From assembly GCF_028471905.1 (NCBI RefSeq), contig NZ_CP116902.1:5001-69000 (forward strand): 64,000 bases of DNA, written 5' to 3'. The position numbers and the translations under genes were made by a program. How positions within the stretch are numbered: position 1 is the stretch's first letter; each line of letters begins with the position of its first letter. The stretch comes from Aneurinibacillus uraniidurans. GTDB lineage: Bacteria; Bacillota; Bacilli; Aneurinibacillales; Aneurinibacillaceae. Shown piece after piece: positions 40,634 through 48,975 of the stretch. Under the pieces are notes generated by a model. It was not told where the DNA came from. It did not search any database and saw nothing but the letters and a program-made list of their open reading frames with translations.

Positions 40634-40660
40634 AAAAGGATTTCATGATTTGAAATCCTT
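40634..40660 (-). terminator. marR terminator
   Basis: On the minus strand AAGGATTTCA / TGAAATCCTT with a 5-base loop followed by seven Ts; it overlaps the marR stop codon. Confidence 0.88.
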
Positions 40661-41072
40661 AAAAGATCGTACTCATTAATTTATTTACGTCTATTAAAAC
40701 TTTTTTAATATCTGTTAGTTTTTCATGCGAAAATTTCAAAAATATTTCGCGGACATTATTATCACCATTTTTTGTTAAGACCATTTTTACGACTCGGCGG
40801 TCCTCACTTTCTCTTACCCGTTGTACTAAATTCAATTTTTCTAGTTTATCGCACATCGAAGTAATAGCTCCCGGGGTTAGATTGAAAAAATCAGCAATTT
40901 CAGTTGCTTTCATTCCACCATTGAATTTCAATTGAAGAAGGAGAATAAGCTGGTTTTGGGATAGTGGCTCTCCTTCAGAGAGAAAATTTATAAACCTCTT
41001 GGACTTTTGTTGTATTTCAAGCATTTCTCTTAAAATAATTTCTACATTTTGAATTTCACTATGGTTAGACAT
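40659..41072 (-). CDS. MarR family transcriptional regulator
   Basis: 137-residue winged-helix dimer: QNQLILLLQLKFNGGMKATEIADFFNLTPGAITSMCDKLEKLNLVQR, then the wing RESEDRRVVKMVLTKNG. ATG at 41072. Its own terminator separates it from the bactofilin-like gene, though both face the same way. A dyad GATTA-AAATA-TAATC (40536-40550) lies before the bactofilin-like gene. Confidence 0.9.
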   Translation of the reverse strand: MSNHSEIQNVEIILREMLEIQQKSKRFINFLSEGEPLSQNQLILLLQLKFNGGMKATEIADFFNLTPGAITSMCDKLEKLNLVQRVRESEDRRVVKMVLTKNGDNNVREIFLKFSHEKLTDIKKVLIDVNKLMSTIF

Positions 41073-41095
41073 ATGATCACAGCCTATTATAATAT

Positions 41096-41121
41096 TTACT
41101 TATTGAAATATATAGTAAGTA
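41096..41121. promoter_or_regulatory. Inverted repeat upstream of marR (candidate operator)
   Basis: TACTTA (41097-41102) and TAAGTA (41116-41121) with 13 A/T-rich bases between, 25 bases before the marR start. Suits a MarR dimer site; inference only. Confidence 0.4.
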
Positions 41122-41172
41122 TATAATTAACTTTGGCCACTGCCAATACCTCATTCCGCCAATACAAAAAGA

Positions 41173-41388
41173 GTGTTGAATGAATTGAATGCACAATTTG
41201 AGGACGGCAAGATCTTGTTATTTTTAGCCGTTATAGCGTATACGGTGAACCGCATCATAAATAAGGGCAAGTTTTTAAATCATAAACAAGCAAGAAGAGA
41301 GCAACACGTTGCGGCATTCACACGTGTTGCTCTCATTGCCGATGGTGATAAAATCGACCTGATCCTCAAAAGCAAGAATCGCCCTTAA
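41173..41388 (+). CDS. Short open frame, doubtful
   Basis: 71 codons, starting LNELNAQFEDGKILLF and ending LILKSKNRP. No convincing ribosome site and no family recognised; it may be a fragment of a decayed gene. The stretch 41073-41514 otherwise holds only the marR upstream region and a terminator. Confidence 0.2.
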   Translation: MLNELNAQFEDGKILLFLAVIAYTVNRIINKGKFLNHKQARREQHVAAFTRVALIADGDKIDLILKSKNRP

Positions 41389-41425
41389 TCAAAGTCGGCC
41401 AATTAAAAGTCAAAGGACGACAAAA

Positions 41426-41458
41426 CGGTGGTGCAAGGATATCATCCTCGCACCACCG
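41426..41458 (-). terminator. Terminator of the GNAT gene
   Basis: CGGTGGTGC / GCACCACCG stem with an inner AGGAT/ATCCT pairing. On the minus strand it is followed by TTTTG. Confidence 0.8.
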
Positions 41459-41514
41459 CTACTTTAGACGAAGTGAACCAATGTGAAGTTTGACTCTTCG
41501 CATTGCAGAAGAAA

Positions 41515-42090
41515 TCAATTACACAACAATGCCATTAAGATTACGTTCATAAAGGTTTTACTTGATTCATGCATCAAATATTGATTGAGCAGTCCTTCTT
41601 TGTGGAAACCTAATTTTTCCAATAACCTAAGCGAGGCTTTATTCTCCGGTAGAACCTCTGCTTGAATTCTGTGCACGTCAGGTTCCTTTTTGCAGAAATT
41701 AAGAGCGGCTTTGAGAGCCTCGGTCATAAAGCCTTTGTTCCAAAACTCCATTTCTAGATCATAAGCGAGCGTAAAAGGATAACGAGGTGCATCTTCGAAA
41801 GTTCCACGAATTGGCATAATAATAATAGTTCCTATGAGCTTGTCGTTATTGCGTGTTGAAATTCCCCAAGGAAGCACTCTTTTCTCTTCGAAGCTGCGAT
41901 TCCAGAAATCAATCATATTTAGGCATTCATCAATAGAACTAGGACCATTCCAGTCTAAATATTGTTTGAACTTAGCGTCGTTATAAAAGCAATAAAGATC
42001 CTCGGCATCGGCCGCAACGATTTGACGCAGGAATAACCTCTCTGTCTGGATGCTCGGGAATGTGCTGAAAAAGTTATCCCACTTGTTCAT
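41515..42090 (-). CDS. GNAT family N-acetyltransferase (RimJ/RimL-like)
   Basis: 191 residues: TERLFLRQIVAADAEDLYCFYND, GTIIIMPI, YDLEMEFWNKGFMTEALKAAL (acetyl-CoA loop region), VLPENKASLRLLEKLGFHKEG and a C-terminal strand. The full motif set points to acetylation of an amino group on a protein or small molecule; substrate unknown. ATG at 42090 with TAGGAG upstream. Confidence 0.9.
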   Translation of the reverse strand: MNKWDNFFSTFPSIQTERLFLRQIVAADAEDLYCFYNDAKFKQYLDWNGPSSIDECLNMIDFWNRSFEEKRVLPWGISTRNNDKLIGTIIIMPIRGTFEDAPRYPFTLAYDLEMEFWNKGFMTEALKAALNFCKKEPDVHRIQAEVLPENKASLRLLEKLGFHKEGLLNQYLMHESSKTFMNVILMALLCN

Positions 42091-42256
42091 ATATCGTACA
42101 TATCTCCTATCTGTAATCTCGAATCAATCATATAGCGGCTATCTTAAAATCAGATTAATATTCCATAAGTTTTTTCCACTAGAATAGCTAGGGAAGCTTG
42201 CCGTCGATGATTCCGCCCAGATAGGTGATTTTCGAATTCGCGCTAAAGATGTTACG

Positions 42257-42276
42257 ATGAACCTTATCATAAATAA
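42257..42276 (+). other. SCC-type attachment-site copy 2
   Basis: ATGAACCTTATCATAAATAA, 18/20 identical to the rlmH 3' end and in the same orientation. In the matching frame it reads DEPYHK then TAA, although no rlmH lies upstream of it. Flanking bases 42091-42256 hold no recognisable gene. Confidence 0.65.
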
Positions 42277-42357
42277 CGGAAATCTATTAAGGTAAATAGT
42301 GGCATAACTAAGGTAGTGACTGATAGAATATTGGTGAAAATGGATGGGAGGTATAGA

Positions 42358-43695
42358 ATGGTTACTCATTTGCTTGAACAAGTAAAGAAAACAAGAAAAA
42401 CCTTACGCCAGCAGATCATCGCAGCCGTGTTAAATCAGTTTGATGAGCAGAGTATGAAGTTAGATCGAAGCATGAGACAAGAGAAATATAGCAAAATGAT
42501 GGAAAATCCTTTCCGCTTCTATAGAGGGAGTGCCTATTTATTTTATTATGATGTAACAAATGTTCCATTTTCTTTTCATACACCAGAGGATAAACCGACA
42601 TGGATTCAAGGAGATTTGCATTTCGAGAACTTCGGTGCCTTTCAGAATGAGCAAGGGCATATCGTGTATGATGTGAATGATTTTGACGAAGGATATATGG
42701 GGTCTTATTTATACGACATTTTGCGTATGACGACAAGCATTGCGCTGTTTTGTGAAGGACAGGGGCTCGGTGAGGATGAGCAGACAGAAAGTATTGCAGC
42801 GTATGTAGCTGCTTATTACAAGCAGCTACTGCGATTTGAACGGAAAAAAGAAGATCCTGTTACGTTATTTTTCACCAAAGATAATACAGAAGGGCCGATA
42901 CGCAAAGTATTGAAGAAGCTAGAGAAGCGACAAGCGAGCGAATGGCTTGAAGGAATTACATATGTTGGAGAAGACAATCGCCGTTGTTTCGTGTGGACAG
43001 ATGAAATCCAACCTGCGAGCAATGAAGAGCGTGCTGCACTTGAACAAGTATGGATAGAGTATGTGGAGAGTCTGGATGTAGAAGATCGGCGTGCCCGTGA
43101 GTTCTACCGAATTAAAGATATGGCATGCAAGCATGGTTCTGGAACGGCTTCCATAGGCCTTTCACGATATTATGTGCTTGTGGAGGGAGATGGACAAGGG
43201 GAGCTGGATGATCTTGTACTAGAAGTAAAAGAGGTGCGTACACCCATTCCAGCATATTTCTTGCCGTATAACGAAGGATTCTGGCAGCGTCATTCCCATC
43301 AAGGGGAAAGAGTTATTACTACACAGAAAGCCATGCATCATCATGAGGACCCGTACCTTGGATTTATTACTATAGGGGATCAACATTTTTATGTACGGGA
43401 ACGTTCACCATTCAAGAAGCGGGTAAAAGCGAAGCATTTGACGGGTGTGAAAGAAATCAATTCGACAGTAGAGATTATGGGACGGATCACGGCAAAAATT
43501 CATGCGCGTGCGGATGCAGATGTGCAGCGAGATCTTCTTCCTTATCATAGTGAAGAAGAGATTCTACGTGCGATTGGTGAGGATTTTGAAGCCTTTTGTG
43601 CACAGATAATATTTTGGTCAATGATGTATAAGCAGCAAGTGAAAGAAGACTACGTGTTGTTTTGTGATTGGTGCAGGGAAGAATTTGATATATAA
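42358..43695 (+). CDS. DUF2252 family protein
   Basis: 445 residues with kinase-like-fold motifs: FYRGSAYLFYYDV, IQGDLHFENFGAFQ (HGD-like catalytic loop), YDVNDFDEGYMGSYLYDILRM (DFDE metal site) and VRERSPFKKRVK. DUF2252 proteins resemble aminoglycoside/choline kinases; no function is established. ATG at 42358 after GGGAGG. First gene right of the putative insertion. Confidence 0.9.
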   Translation: MVTHLLEQVKKTRKTLRQQIIAAVLNQFDEQSMKLDRSMRQEKYSKMMENPFRFYRGSAYLFYYDVTNVPFSFHTPEDKPTWIQGDLHFENFGAFQNEQGHIVYDVNDFDEGYMGSYLYDILRMTTSIALFCEGQGLGEDEQTESIAAYVAAYYKQLLRFERKKEDPVTLFFTKDNTEGPIRKVLKKLEKRQASEWLEGITYVGEDNRRCFVWTDEIQPASNEERAALEQVWIEYVESLDVEDRRAREFYRIKDMACKHGSGTASIGLSRYYVLVEGDGQGELDDLVLEVKEVRTPIPAYFLPYNEGFWQRHSHQGERVITTQKAMHHHEDPYLGFITIGDQHFYVRERSPFKKRVKAKHLTGVKEINSTVEIMGRITAKIHARADADVQRDLLPYHSEEEILRAIGEDFEAFCAQIIFWSMMYKQQVKEDYVLFCDWCREEFDI

Positions 43696-43717
43696 GTAGA
43701 GTAAAAATGGATACGAT

Positions 43718-43755
43718 AAAAAAGGACAACCTACCTAGATGGTTGTCCTTTTTTT
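43718..43755 (+). terminator. Terminator after DUF2252 gene
   Basis: AAAAAAGGACAACC / GGTTGTCCTTTTTTT. Confidence 0.93.
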
Positions 43756-43830
43756 ATGCCCTTTCTGATTGGGCTATCCGGAATGACAAACGAAACGTTT
43801 TTCCCTTTATTTACCCCCAGTAATCAAAAA

Positions 43831-43859
43831 TCAAACTTTTTAAGATGCTCATACGTCTT
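43831..43859 (+). promoter_or_regulatory. ECF-type promoter of sigV
   Basis: TCAAACTTTT (-35, AAC core) and CGTCTT (-10, CGTC core) with 17 bases between the AAAC and CGTC cores, about 50 bases before sigV. This is the shape of Bacillus ECF promoters and suggests autoregulation. Confidence 0.6.
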
Positions 43860-43910
43860 TCATTTGTAAGGCAAGTGATTGGTGCGCGCGTATCAAAGGA
43901 GAGTATTCAA

Positions 43911-44414
43911 ATGAATAGGAAGTTAGAAAAATTACTTATACGTTTAATTACGGAAAATAAAGAGAATGTGTATCGATTAGCTTTCAGCTATGTAAAGAAT
44001 GCAGAAGATGCGCTCGATATTGTTCAGGATTCTATCCATAAGGCTTTGTCATCATCAGAAACCCTAAAATCCGAAGGTTCGATGAAAGGCTGGTTTTACA
44101 GGATCGTGGTGAATACATCGCTCGATTTTCTGAGAAAACAGGGGAAAATTCAACCTATGGATGATAAAACGTTAGAATTTCATAGCCCTATAAGCGAAGA
44201 CGCTTATCATGATATTGATTTGGAGCGAGCTCTGGATGAATTACCCCATGCCTTTCGGACCGTGGTTATACTTAGATACTTTGAAGATTTAAAAATTGAA
44301 GAAATTGCGGAAGTGCTGGATGAAAACATCAGCACCGTAAAAACACGATTGTATACAGCACTTCGTAAACTGCGAATTAAAATGGGCGATGAACTTCTGG
44401 AGGAGGCAAAGTAA
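43911..44414 (+). CDS. sigV: ECF sigma factor SigV
   Basis: 167 residues: sigma region 2 (NVYRLAFSYVKNAEDALDIVQDSIHKAL), MKGWFYRIVVNTSLDFLRK, and region 4 (ALDELPHAFRTVVILRYFEDLKIEEIAEVLDENISTVKTRLY in parts). Very close to B. subtilis SigV, which answers lysozyme through RsiV. The ATG at 43911 follows AAAGGAGAG; the long upstream open frame has no ribosome site. Confidence 0.9.
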   Translation: MNRKLEKLLIRLITENKENVYRLAFSYVKNAEDALDIVQDSIHKALSSSETLKSEGSMKGWFYRIVVNTSLDFLRKQGKIQPMDDKTLEFHSPISEDAYHDIDLERALDELPHAFRTVVILRYFEDLKIEEIAEVLDENISTVKTRLYTALRKLRIKMGDELLEEAK

Positions 44415-44415
44415 C

Positions 44416-45294
44416 ATGAGCGAAAAGCTGGAACAATTGAAACGGAAATATGAGAATATACCGATCCCGGATGAACTGGATTTCGTTGTGAAGAAAGCCC
44501 TCAAGCAAAAAAAGAAAAGATATGTGAAGACGAAGAGTCTTGCTGGGGTCGGTGCAGCGGCTATTGTATTGATCGCAGGGATCAATACTAGCCCTACCTT
44601 TGCAAAAGTCTTATCAGAAGTGCCTTTGGTTGACTCGCTTGTCAAGGTGGTAACTTTTAAAGAATTTAAAGTAGATGACGGAGATGCTCAAGCCAATTTT
44701 AAAGTACCGGCCATTACGAACATGGGAAATAAAGACTTAGAAGCTACTTTAAACAACAAATATCTGGAAGAAAATAAAAAGATGTACAATGATTTCATGG
44801 CTGAAATGAAGGAAGTAAACGAAAATGGCGGAGGTCATGTAGGTGTGGATAGCGGTTATGTGGTCAAAACCAACAATGATCGGATCCTTGCTGTGGGCAG
44901 GTATGTTGTAAATACAGTTGGTTCCTCTTCAACAACATTTAAATACGATACGGTAGACAAGAAAAATCAACTTTTGATTACCTTACCAAGTCTATTTAAA
45001 GATGACAGCTATATAAGCCGGATCAGTGAAAATATTAAGGAACAGATGAGACAGCAGATGAAGAAAGATCCCGATAAGTTTTATTGGGTAGAAGGTACAG
45101 GGAGTAAGGACTCTACGATAGACTACTTTAAAACGATTTCTAAAGATCAAGCCTTTTATATTAACAATGAAGGAAAGCTGGTTATCTCCTTTGATAAATA
45201 CGAAGTCGCTCCAGGGTATATGGGCGTGTTAGAGTTTATCATACCGACCAACACAATTGCTGATTTATTAGTTAGTAACGAATATATAAAATAG
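44416..45294 (+). CDS. rsiV: Anti-sigma-V factor RsiV (lysozyme sensor)
   Basis: 292 residues: cytoplasmic sigma-binding part (MSEKLEQLKRKYENIPIPDELD), one membrane helix (about 48-66) and a large extracellular DUF3298/RsiV domain (YLEENKKMYNDFMAEM, LITLPSLFKDDSYI, VISFDKYEVAPGYMGVLEF). Extracellular lysozyme binding triggers cleavage in the B. subtilis homologue. ATG at 44416, two bases after sigV, with GGAGGAG upstream. Confidence 0.9.
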   Translation: MSEKLEQLKRKYENIPIPDELDFVVKKALKQKKKRYVKTKSLAGVGAAAIVLIAGINTSPTFAKVLSEVPLVDSLVKVVTFKEFKVDDGDAQANFKVPAITNMGNKDLEATLNNKYLEENKKMYNDFMAEMKEVNENGGGHVGVDSGYVVKTNNDRILAVGRYVVNTVGSSSTTFKYDTVDKKNQLLITLPSLFKDDSYISRISENIKEQMRQQMKKDPDKFYWVEGTGSKDSTIDYFKTISKDQAFYINNEGKLVISFDKYEVAPGYMGVLEFIIPTNTIADLLVSNEYIK

Positions 45295-45377
45295 GCTATT
45301 GGATCTGCCATCTGTGGAAGTTCTTCGAACAGCCAGGTGAAATATATAACACAAGCAACAAGAAGGGACGAATAGAA

Positions 45378-45944
45378 ATGATGAACGTAAAAAAAGTTGT
45401 ATTAGGAACATTTACTACTGCATTACTGTTAATATCCAACTCACTTACACCTGTTTTAGCTGATTCTACAAAACATGTTTCGCAAACACAAAGGCAAACG
45501 ATAGATATGCAAACAACAAAAGCGATTCAAAATATCATACAGCTTGCTAAACAAGGGAAATTACCAAACGTACCATTCCAAATCGGGACCCAAAAATCTA
45601 CGATAATTAAACAGTGGGGCATGCCTAAATATGGAGCAGAAGGGGCTAAGAGCAATAAGTATAGCTTTTTAGACTATACCAATAAAAAACATACAAGTTT
45701 TGAAGCAAATGACAAATTACTTCGTATTGATTTACAAGATCCAACGTTAAACAAGAGAGTGACCATGTCTAAACTGAAACAAGTAGTAGGAAAACCTGTT
45801 TCGGTAGATGGCTCAGCTAACACAAAATATCTGACTTACAAAGCTGGCGGCTATACGATTAAGTTTGTCTTTGATGTAATAAAAAAAGGAGAAGATCCAA
45901 AATTAATGACGGTAATCTTAACAGGATCTAACTATTGGAAATAA
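45378..45944 (+). CDS. YjgB-like secreted protein (DUF4309)
   Basis: 188 residues with an N-terminal signal peptide (VVLGTFTTALLLISNSLTPVLA, cleavage after AxA-like VLA). Mature part matches the YjgB/DUF4309 pattern: IQLAKQGKLPNVPFQIGT, IIKQWGMPKYG and KLKQVVGKPVS. Function unknown. It takes the place that oatA holds after sigV-rsiV in B. subtilis, so SigV control is possible. ATG pair at 45378/45381. Confidence 0.8.
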   Translation: MMNVKKVVLGTFTTALLLISNSLTPVLADSTKHVSQTQRQTIDMQTTKAIQNIIQLAKQGKLPNVPFQIGTQKSTIIKQWGMPKYGAEGAKSNKYSFLDYTNKKHTSFEANDKLLRIDLQDPTLNKRVTMSKLKQVVGKPVSVDGSANTKYLTYKAGGYTIKFVFDVIKKGEDPKLMTVILTGSNYWK

Positions 45945-45976
45945 GGAAGTTGTATGTTCGGATATAATTTATACAC

Positions 45977-46020
45977 AAATCAACCGACTCTCTTTACGTT
46001 AAGGAGTCGGTTGATTTTTT
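45977..46020 (+). terminator. Terminator after YjgB-like gene
   Basis: AAATCAACCGACTC / GAGTCGGTTGATTT perfect 14-base stem with T run. Confidence 0.93.
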
Positions 46021-46129
46021 ATATATAAAATTAATTCACGTAAAAAGAAAAATTTTACACAAATTTTATTTGAAGTGAAACCGATTTCTCACTTAGAGTA
46101 AAGAATATTTCTAATAAGGGAGAACTTCT

Positions 46130-47845
46130 ATGAACTTCATCAAAAATTCGAAAGTAAGTCAAAAGATTTTTGGATTGATTATTTTAGCAGGAATCTTTCT
46201 CATAGCTGTTGGTTATGCAGGATATTATTCTATTCAACAGCTAAAGATCCATTCAAATGAAACATATAATGACAGGCTTGTTCCCATGCAATGGTTCAGC
46301 CAAATTAGCACTAATACGCGTTCTGTTGACGCATATATACTAGAACTAATGCTGACTACTGATCATGCAAAAAACCAAGAATTAAAAGGCGAGATTGCAA
46401 AAACAGCTCAATCAACAGATGAGTTACTGGCTAATTTAAGGCAATCAAAACTATATGAAGCATCAAAGGACAGAATGACTTCTCTTCAAGAACAAATAAC
46501 CATATACAGAAGCGGGCGTGAAGAAACGCTAAAATTAGCTCTGGATAACCGAAATGCAGAAGCTTACCAAACTTATTTATCCAAAATGGTTCCTGCTCGC
46601 AATAACCTTAATAAAATTTTAAATGATATTGCAATATATAATCAGGATTTAGCTCACAAGACAAACGAAGAAAGTAATGCAAAGAGTACAAAAATCATAG
46701 ACCTTATGATTTTTTTGACCGTAGTATCATTGGTTTTATGCTCTGGTATTGGGGTTCTAATTTCTCGGATGATTACTCGTCCTTTGAAAGAAATACAGGT
46801 TCTAATGCAAAAGGCAAAAGAAGGAGATCTAACGGTATACGGTGCCTATCAATCAAAAGATGAAATTGGAATGTTAACAACTGATTTTAATGATATGATC
46901 GTACAGCTACGAGGAATCGTTAAACAAGTAAGTGACAATGCTGTAAATTTATCAGCAAGTGCACAGGAACTTTCTGCTAGTAGCGAACAAACATCACAAG
47001 CAACTCAACACATCGCTGCTGCAATTCAAGAAGTAGCCAGTGGAGCCGAAACACAGGTAAAAGGTACGGAAGAAAGTGCACGTGCGATAGAGGAAATGGC
47101 AATTGGTATAAACAAAATCGCTGAATCATCTTCTTTTGCCGCTGAATCTTCAAATGAAGCAATAAAAAATGCAGAGAACGGAAATCAAATTGTACAAAAA
47201 GCTATTGAACAGATGCGAGATATCCACTCTTCTGTAGGTGAATCAGCAGAAACAGTAAAACAATTGGGACTACGTTCGAATGAAATTGGTAAAATCGTTG
47301 AGGTGATTACTGGTATTGCAGCTCAAACAAATCTTCTTGCTTTAAACGCAGCGATTGAATCGGCGCGTGCGGGTGAGCATGGCCGGGGATTCGCTGTAGT
47401 AGCAGATGAAGTGAGAAAGTTAGCGGAGCAATCAAAAGAATCAGCAGAGAGCATTGCTTTAATCATTGAACAAATCCAAGGTGAAACTGCTACTGCTGTA
47501 GCTACAATGGAAAAAGGAACTCAAGATGTAGAAAATGGGGTTAACATTGTACAAAAAGCAGAGGAGGCGTTCGGACACATTGTACGATCTATTGAAAATA
47601 TCGCCTCTGAAATTCAAGAGGTGTCAGCAGCTTCACAACAAATGGCAGCTGGTTCAGAACAAGTAAGTGCTTCTGTGGTAGAAATCGAAAATAGTGCCAA
47701 GATCTCTCATGATCATTCGCAACGAGTAGCATCATCTTCAGAGGAGCAGTTAGCTTCTATTGAAGAAGTAACGGCGTCAATACAAGAATTAAGTCAAATG
47801 GCGCAAGGGCTGCAGCAAATGACCAGCCGATTTATATTACGATAA
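46130..47845 (+). CDS. Methyl-accepting chemotaxis protein
   Basis: 571 residues: TM1 (about 13-33), extracellular four-helix-bundle sensor (4HB_MCP, 34-188), TM2 (about 189-210), HAMP, then a long coiled signalling domain whose hairpin tip reads [22 protein letters not shown] before [15 protein letters not shown]. Ligand unknown. ATG at 46130 after AAGGGAG. Stand-alone, no che genes nearby. Confidence 0.94.
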   Translation: MNFIKNSKVSQKIFGLIILAGIFLIAVGYAGYYSIQQLKIHSNETYNDRLVPMQWFSQISTNTRSVDAYILELMLTTDHAKNQELKGEIAKTAQSTDELLANLRQSKLYEASKDRMTSLQEQITIYRSGREETLKLALDNRNAEAYQTYLSKMVPARNNLNKILNDIAIYNQDLAHKTNEESNAKSTKIIDLMIFLTVVSLVLCSGIGVLISRMITRPLKEIQVLMQKAKEGDLTVYGAYQSKDEIGMLTTDFNDMIVQLRGIVKQVSDNAVNLSASAQELSASSEQTSQATQHIAAAIQEVASGAETQVKGTEESARAIEEMAIGINKIAESSSFAAESSNEAIKNAENGNQIVQKAIEQMRDIHSSVGESAETVKQLGLRSNEIGKIVEVITGIAAQTNLLALNAAIESARAGEHGRGFAVVADEVRKLAEQSKESAESIALIIEQIQGETATAVATMEKGTQDVENGVNIVQKAEEAFGHIVRSIENIASEIQEVSAASQQMAAGSEQVSASVVEIENSAKISHDHSQRVASSSEEQLASIEEVTASIQELSQMAQGLQQMTSRFILR

Positions 47846-47861
47846 GATATTATAGATAATC

Positions 47862-47900
47862 AAAAGGCTGTACTCTTATATATGGGAGTGCAGCCTTTGA
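47862..47900. terminator. Terminator between convergent chemoreceptor and exporter genes
   Basis: AAAGGCTGTACTC / GAGTGCAGCCTTT, one mismatch. Confidence 0.8.
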
Positions 47901-47912
47901 TATTTTCCCCGC

Positions 47913-48839
47913 TCATGATCTTGCTTTTGCTTTTTTAGGTTTAAGAAGATTGGTGCCGACGACTCCTAAAATGATCATGAAGGCCCCAATGAGATGGAAG
48001 TATTCCAGTTTTTCCTGCAAAAATATAACCCCTGCAACAATGGTGACAAGAGTGGATAAATTGTTGAATACACTTATCTTAGAGGCTTCTATTTGTGATA
48101 ACGCATAGTTCGACAAGAAAGATGTAACGAGAGAAGATAATACACCTAAAAAAAAGATAGACATTACAAACAGTGGATTTGAAAAAGGGGCAAAGAAGAG
48201 CGTGAGCGTCCCCTCCGAAACATGACGGATCACAGACATGCCATTGAAGAACAGAAAACCGATCGTTGTCATCATGTACGTTAAATCTATAACACTGAAC
48301 TTTTGTGACATCTTTCTGGCTAGCACGCTATATCCAGCGAAAGAAAGCGCTGATAATAGGATTAAAATAGTTCCTTTGCTGTTCATTGTTTCAAGATTGA
48401 TGCCTTTCATAGCAAAAATATAGGTCACACCGACAACCGACAATAGGGTGAATATCTTTTGCCATTGACTGGTGTATTCTTTCAAGAAATAAGTTGCCAA
48501 AATCATCGTGAAGATGGGCACAGTGGCATGAATAATTCCTGCTTCCGAAGAGGAGGTATAGACCAATCCGAAAACCTGGAAAGTGAAGAATAATGCCGGG
48601 TAGAACAAAGCTAAAGGTAAGATCGAAAATATGCCTTTGACTGTAATATTTAATCGGATCCATCCAAAAATGATAGGAATCGAAGCTACCACAAACGATA
48701 CGGTAAAACGATGCGCCAAAGTGTCCACCGGGTTCGTTATTGTCAATGCCAATTTGACAAAAATAAACGAGAAGCCAATGATGAACGCATTCAATACAGC
48801 AGCGAGATAAGCTTTTTTATGTTGTTTATATTCAGTCAT
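47913..48839 (-). CDS. EamA/DMT family transporter
   Basis: 308 residues with ten predicted membrane helices in two EamA repeats (AYLAAVLNAFIIGFSFIFVK; GTILILLSALSFAGYSVLA) and a Lys-rich C-terminus. Likely a small-metabolite exporter. The ATG at 48839 follows AGGAG at nine bases. It is divergent from a MocR regulator, the same arrangement as ydfC-ydfD of B. subtilis. Confidence 0.9.
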   Translation of the reverse strand: MTEYKQHKKAYLAAVLNAFIIGFSFIFVKLALTITNPVDTLAHRFTVSFVVASIPIIFGWIRLNITVKGIFSILPLALFYPALFFTFQVFGLVYTSSSEAGIIHATVPIFTMILATYFLKEYTSQWQKIFTLLSVVGVTYIFAMKGINLETMNSKGTILILLSALSFAGYSVLARKMSQKFSVIDLTYMMTTIGFLFFNGMSVIRHVSEGTLTLFFAPFSNPLFVMSIFFLGVLSSLVTSFLSNYALSQIEASKISVFNNLSTLVTIVAGVIFLQEKLEYFHLIGAFMIILGVVGTNLLKPKKAKARS

Positions 48840-48879
48840 GTAGATATAACTCCTAAGCATGCATGCAATGCTTTTCATT

Positions 48880-48952
48880 TACCGGTATAGCTCAATACTA
48901 AGGGGAGAATATGTATGATACAATGTGAAAAACAGTTATCTGTACCGGTACA
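48880..48952. promoter_or_regulatory. Twin TACCGGTA palindromes (candidate MocR operator)
   Basis: TACCGGTA at 48880-48887 and again at 48943-48950, the second widened to TGTACCGGTACA. The start-to-start distance of 63 bases equals six helical turns, so both copies face the same side of DNA in the divergent promoter region. Confidence 0.7.
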
Positions 48953-48975
48953 AACTACTCGTGAGGGATCAAAAA

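Larger units (their letters stand above)
39182..42276. mobile_element. Putative SCC-like insertion downstream of rlmH (no recombinase)
   Basis: 3,095 bases bounded by direct copies of the rlmH terminus. The right copy still encodes DEPYHK and a stop in the right frame. Contents: 28-base palindrome, IS21 transposase remnant, small membrane protein, bactofilin-like protein, MarR regulator, an unassigned short frame and a GNAT acetyltransferase. The interior is visibly more AT-rich than the flanking core genes. No ccr or other integrase is present, so if real it is a decayed or non-autonomous element. This is inference. Confidence 0.55.

Noticed and set aside
41173-41388. Plus-strand frame as a firm gene
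   Set aside because: Kept only as a doubtful entry: no ribosome site and no recognisable family; may be a decayed fragment.
39182-42276. Complete SCC element
   Set aside because: No ccr recombinase, no clear terminal inverted repeats; only a putative remnant can be claimed.
42139-42381. Minus-strand open frame of 80 codons between the GNAT and DUF2252 genes
   Set aside because: No ribosome site, overlaps the second att-like copy and the DUF2252 upstream region, and no family pattern.
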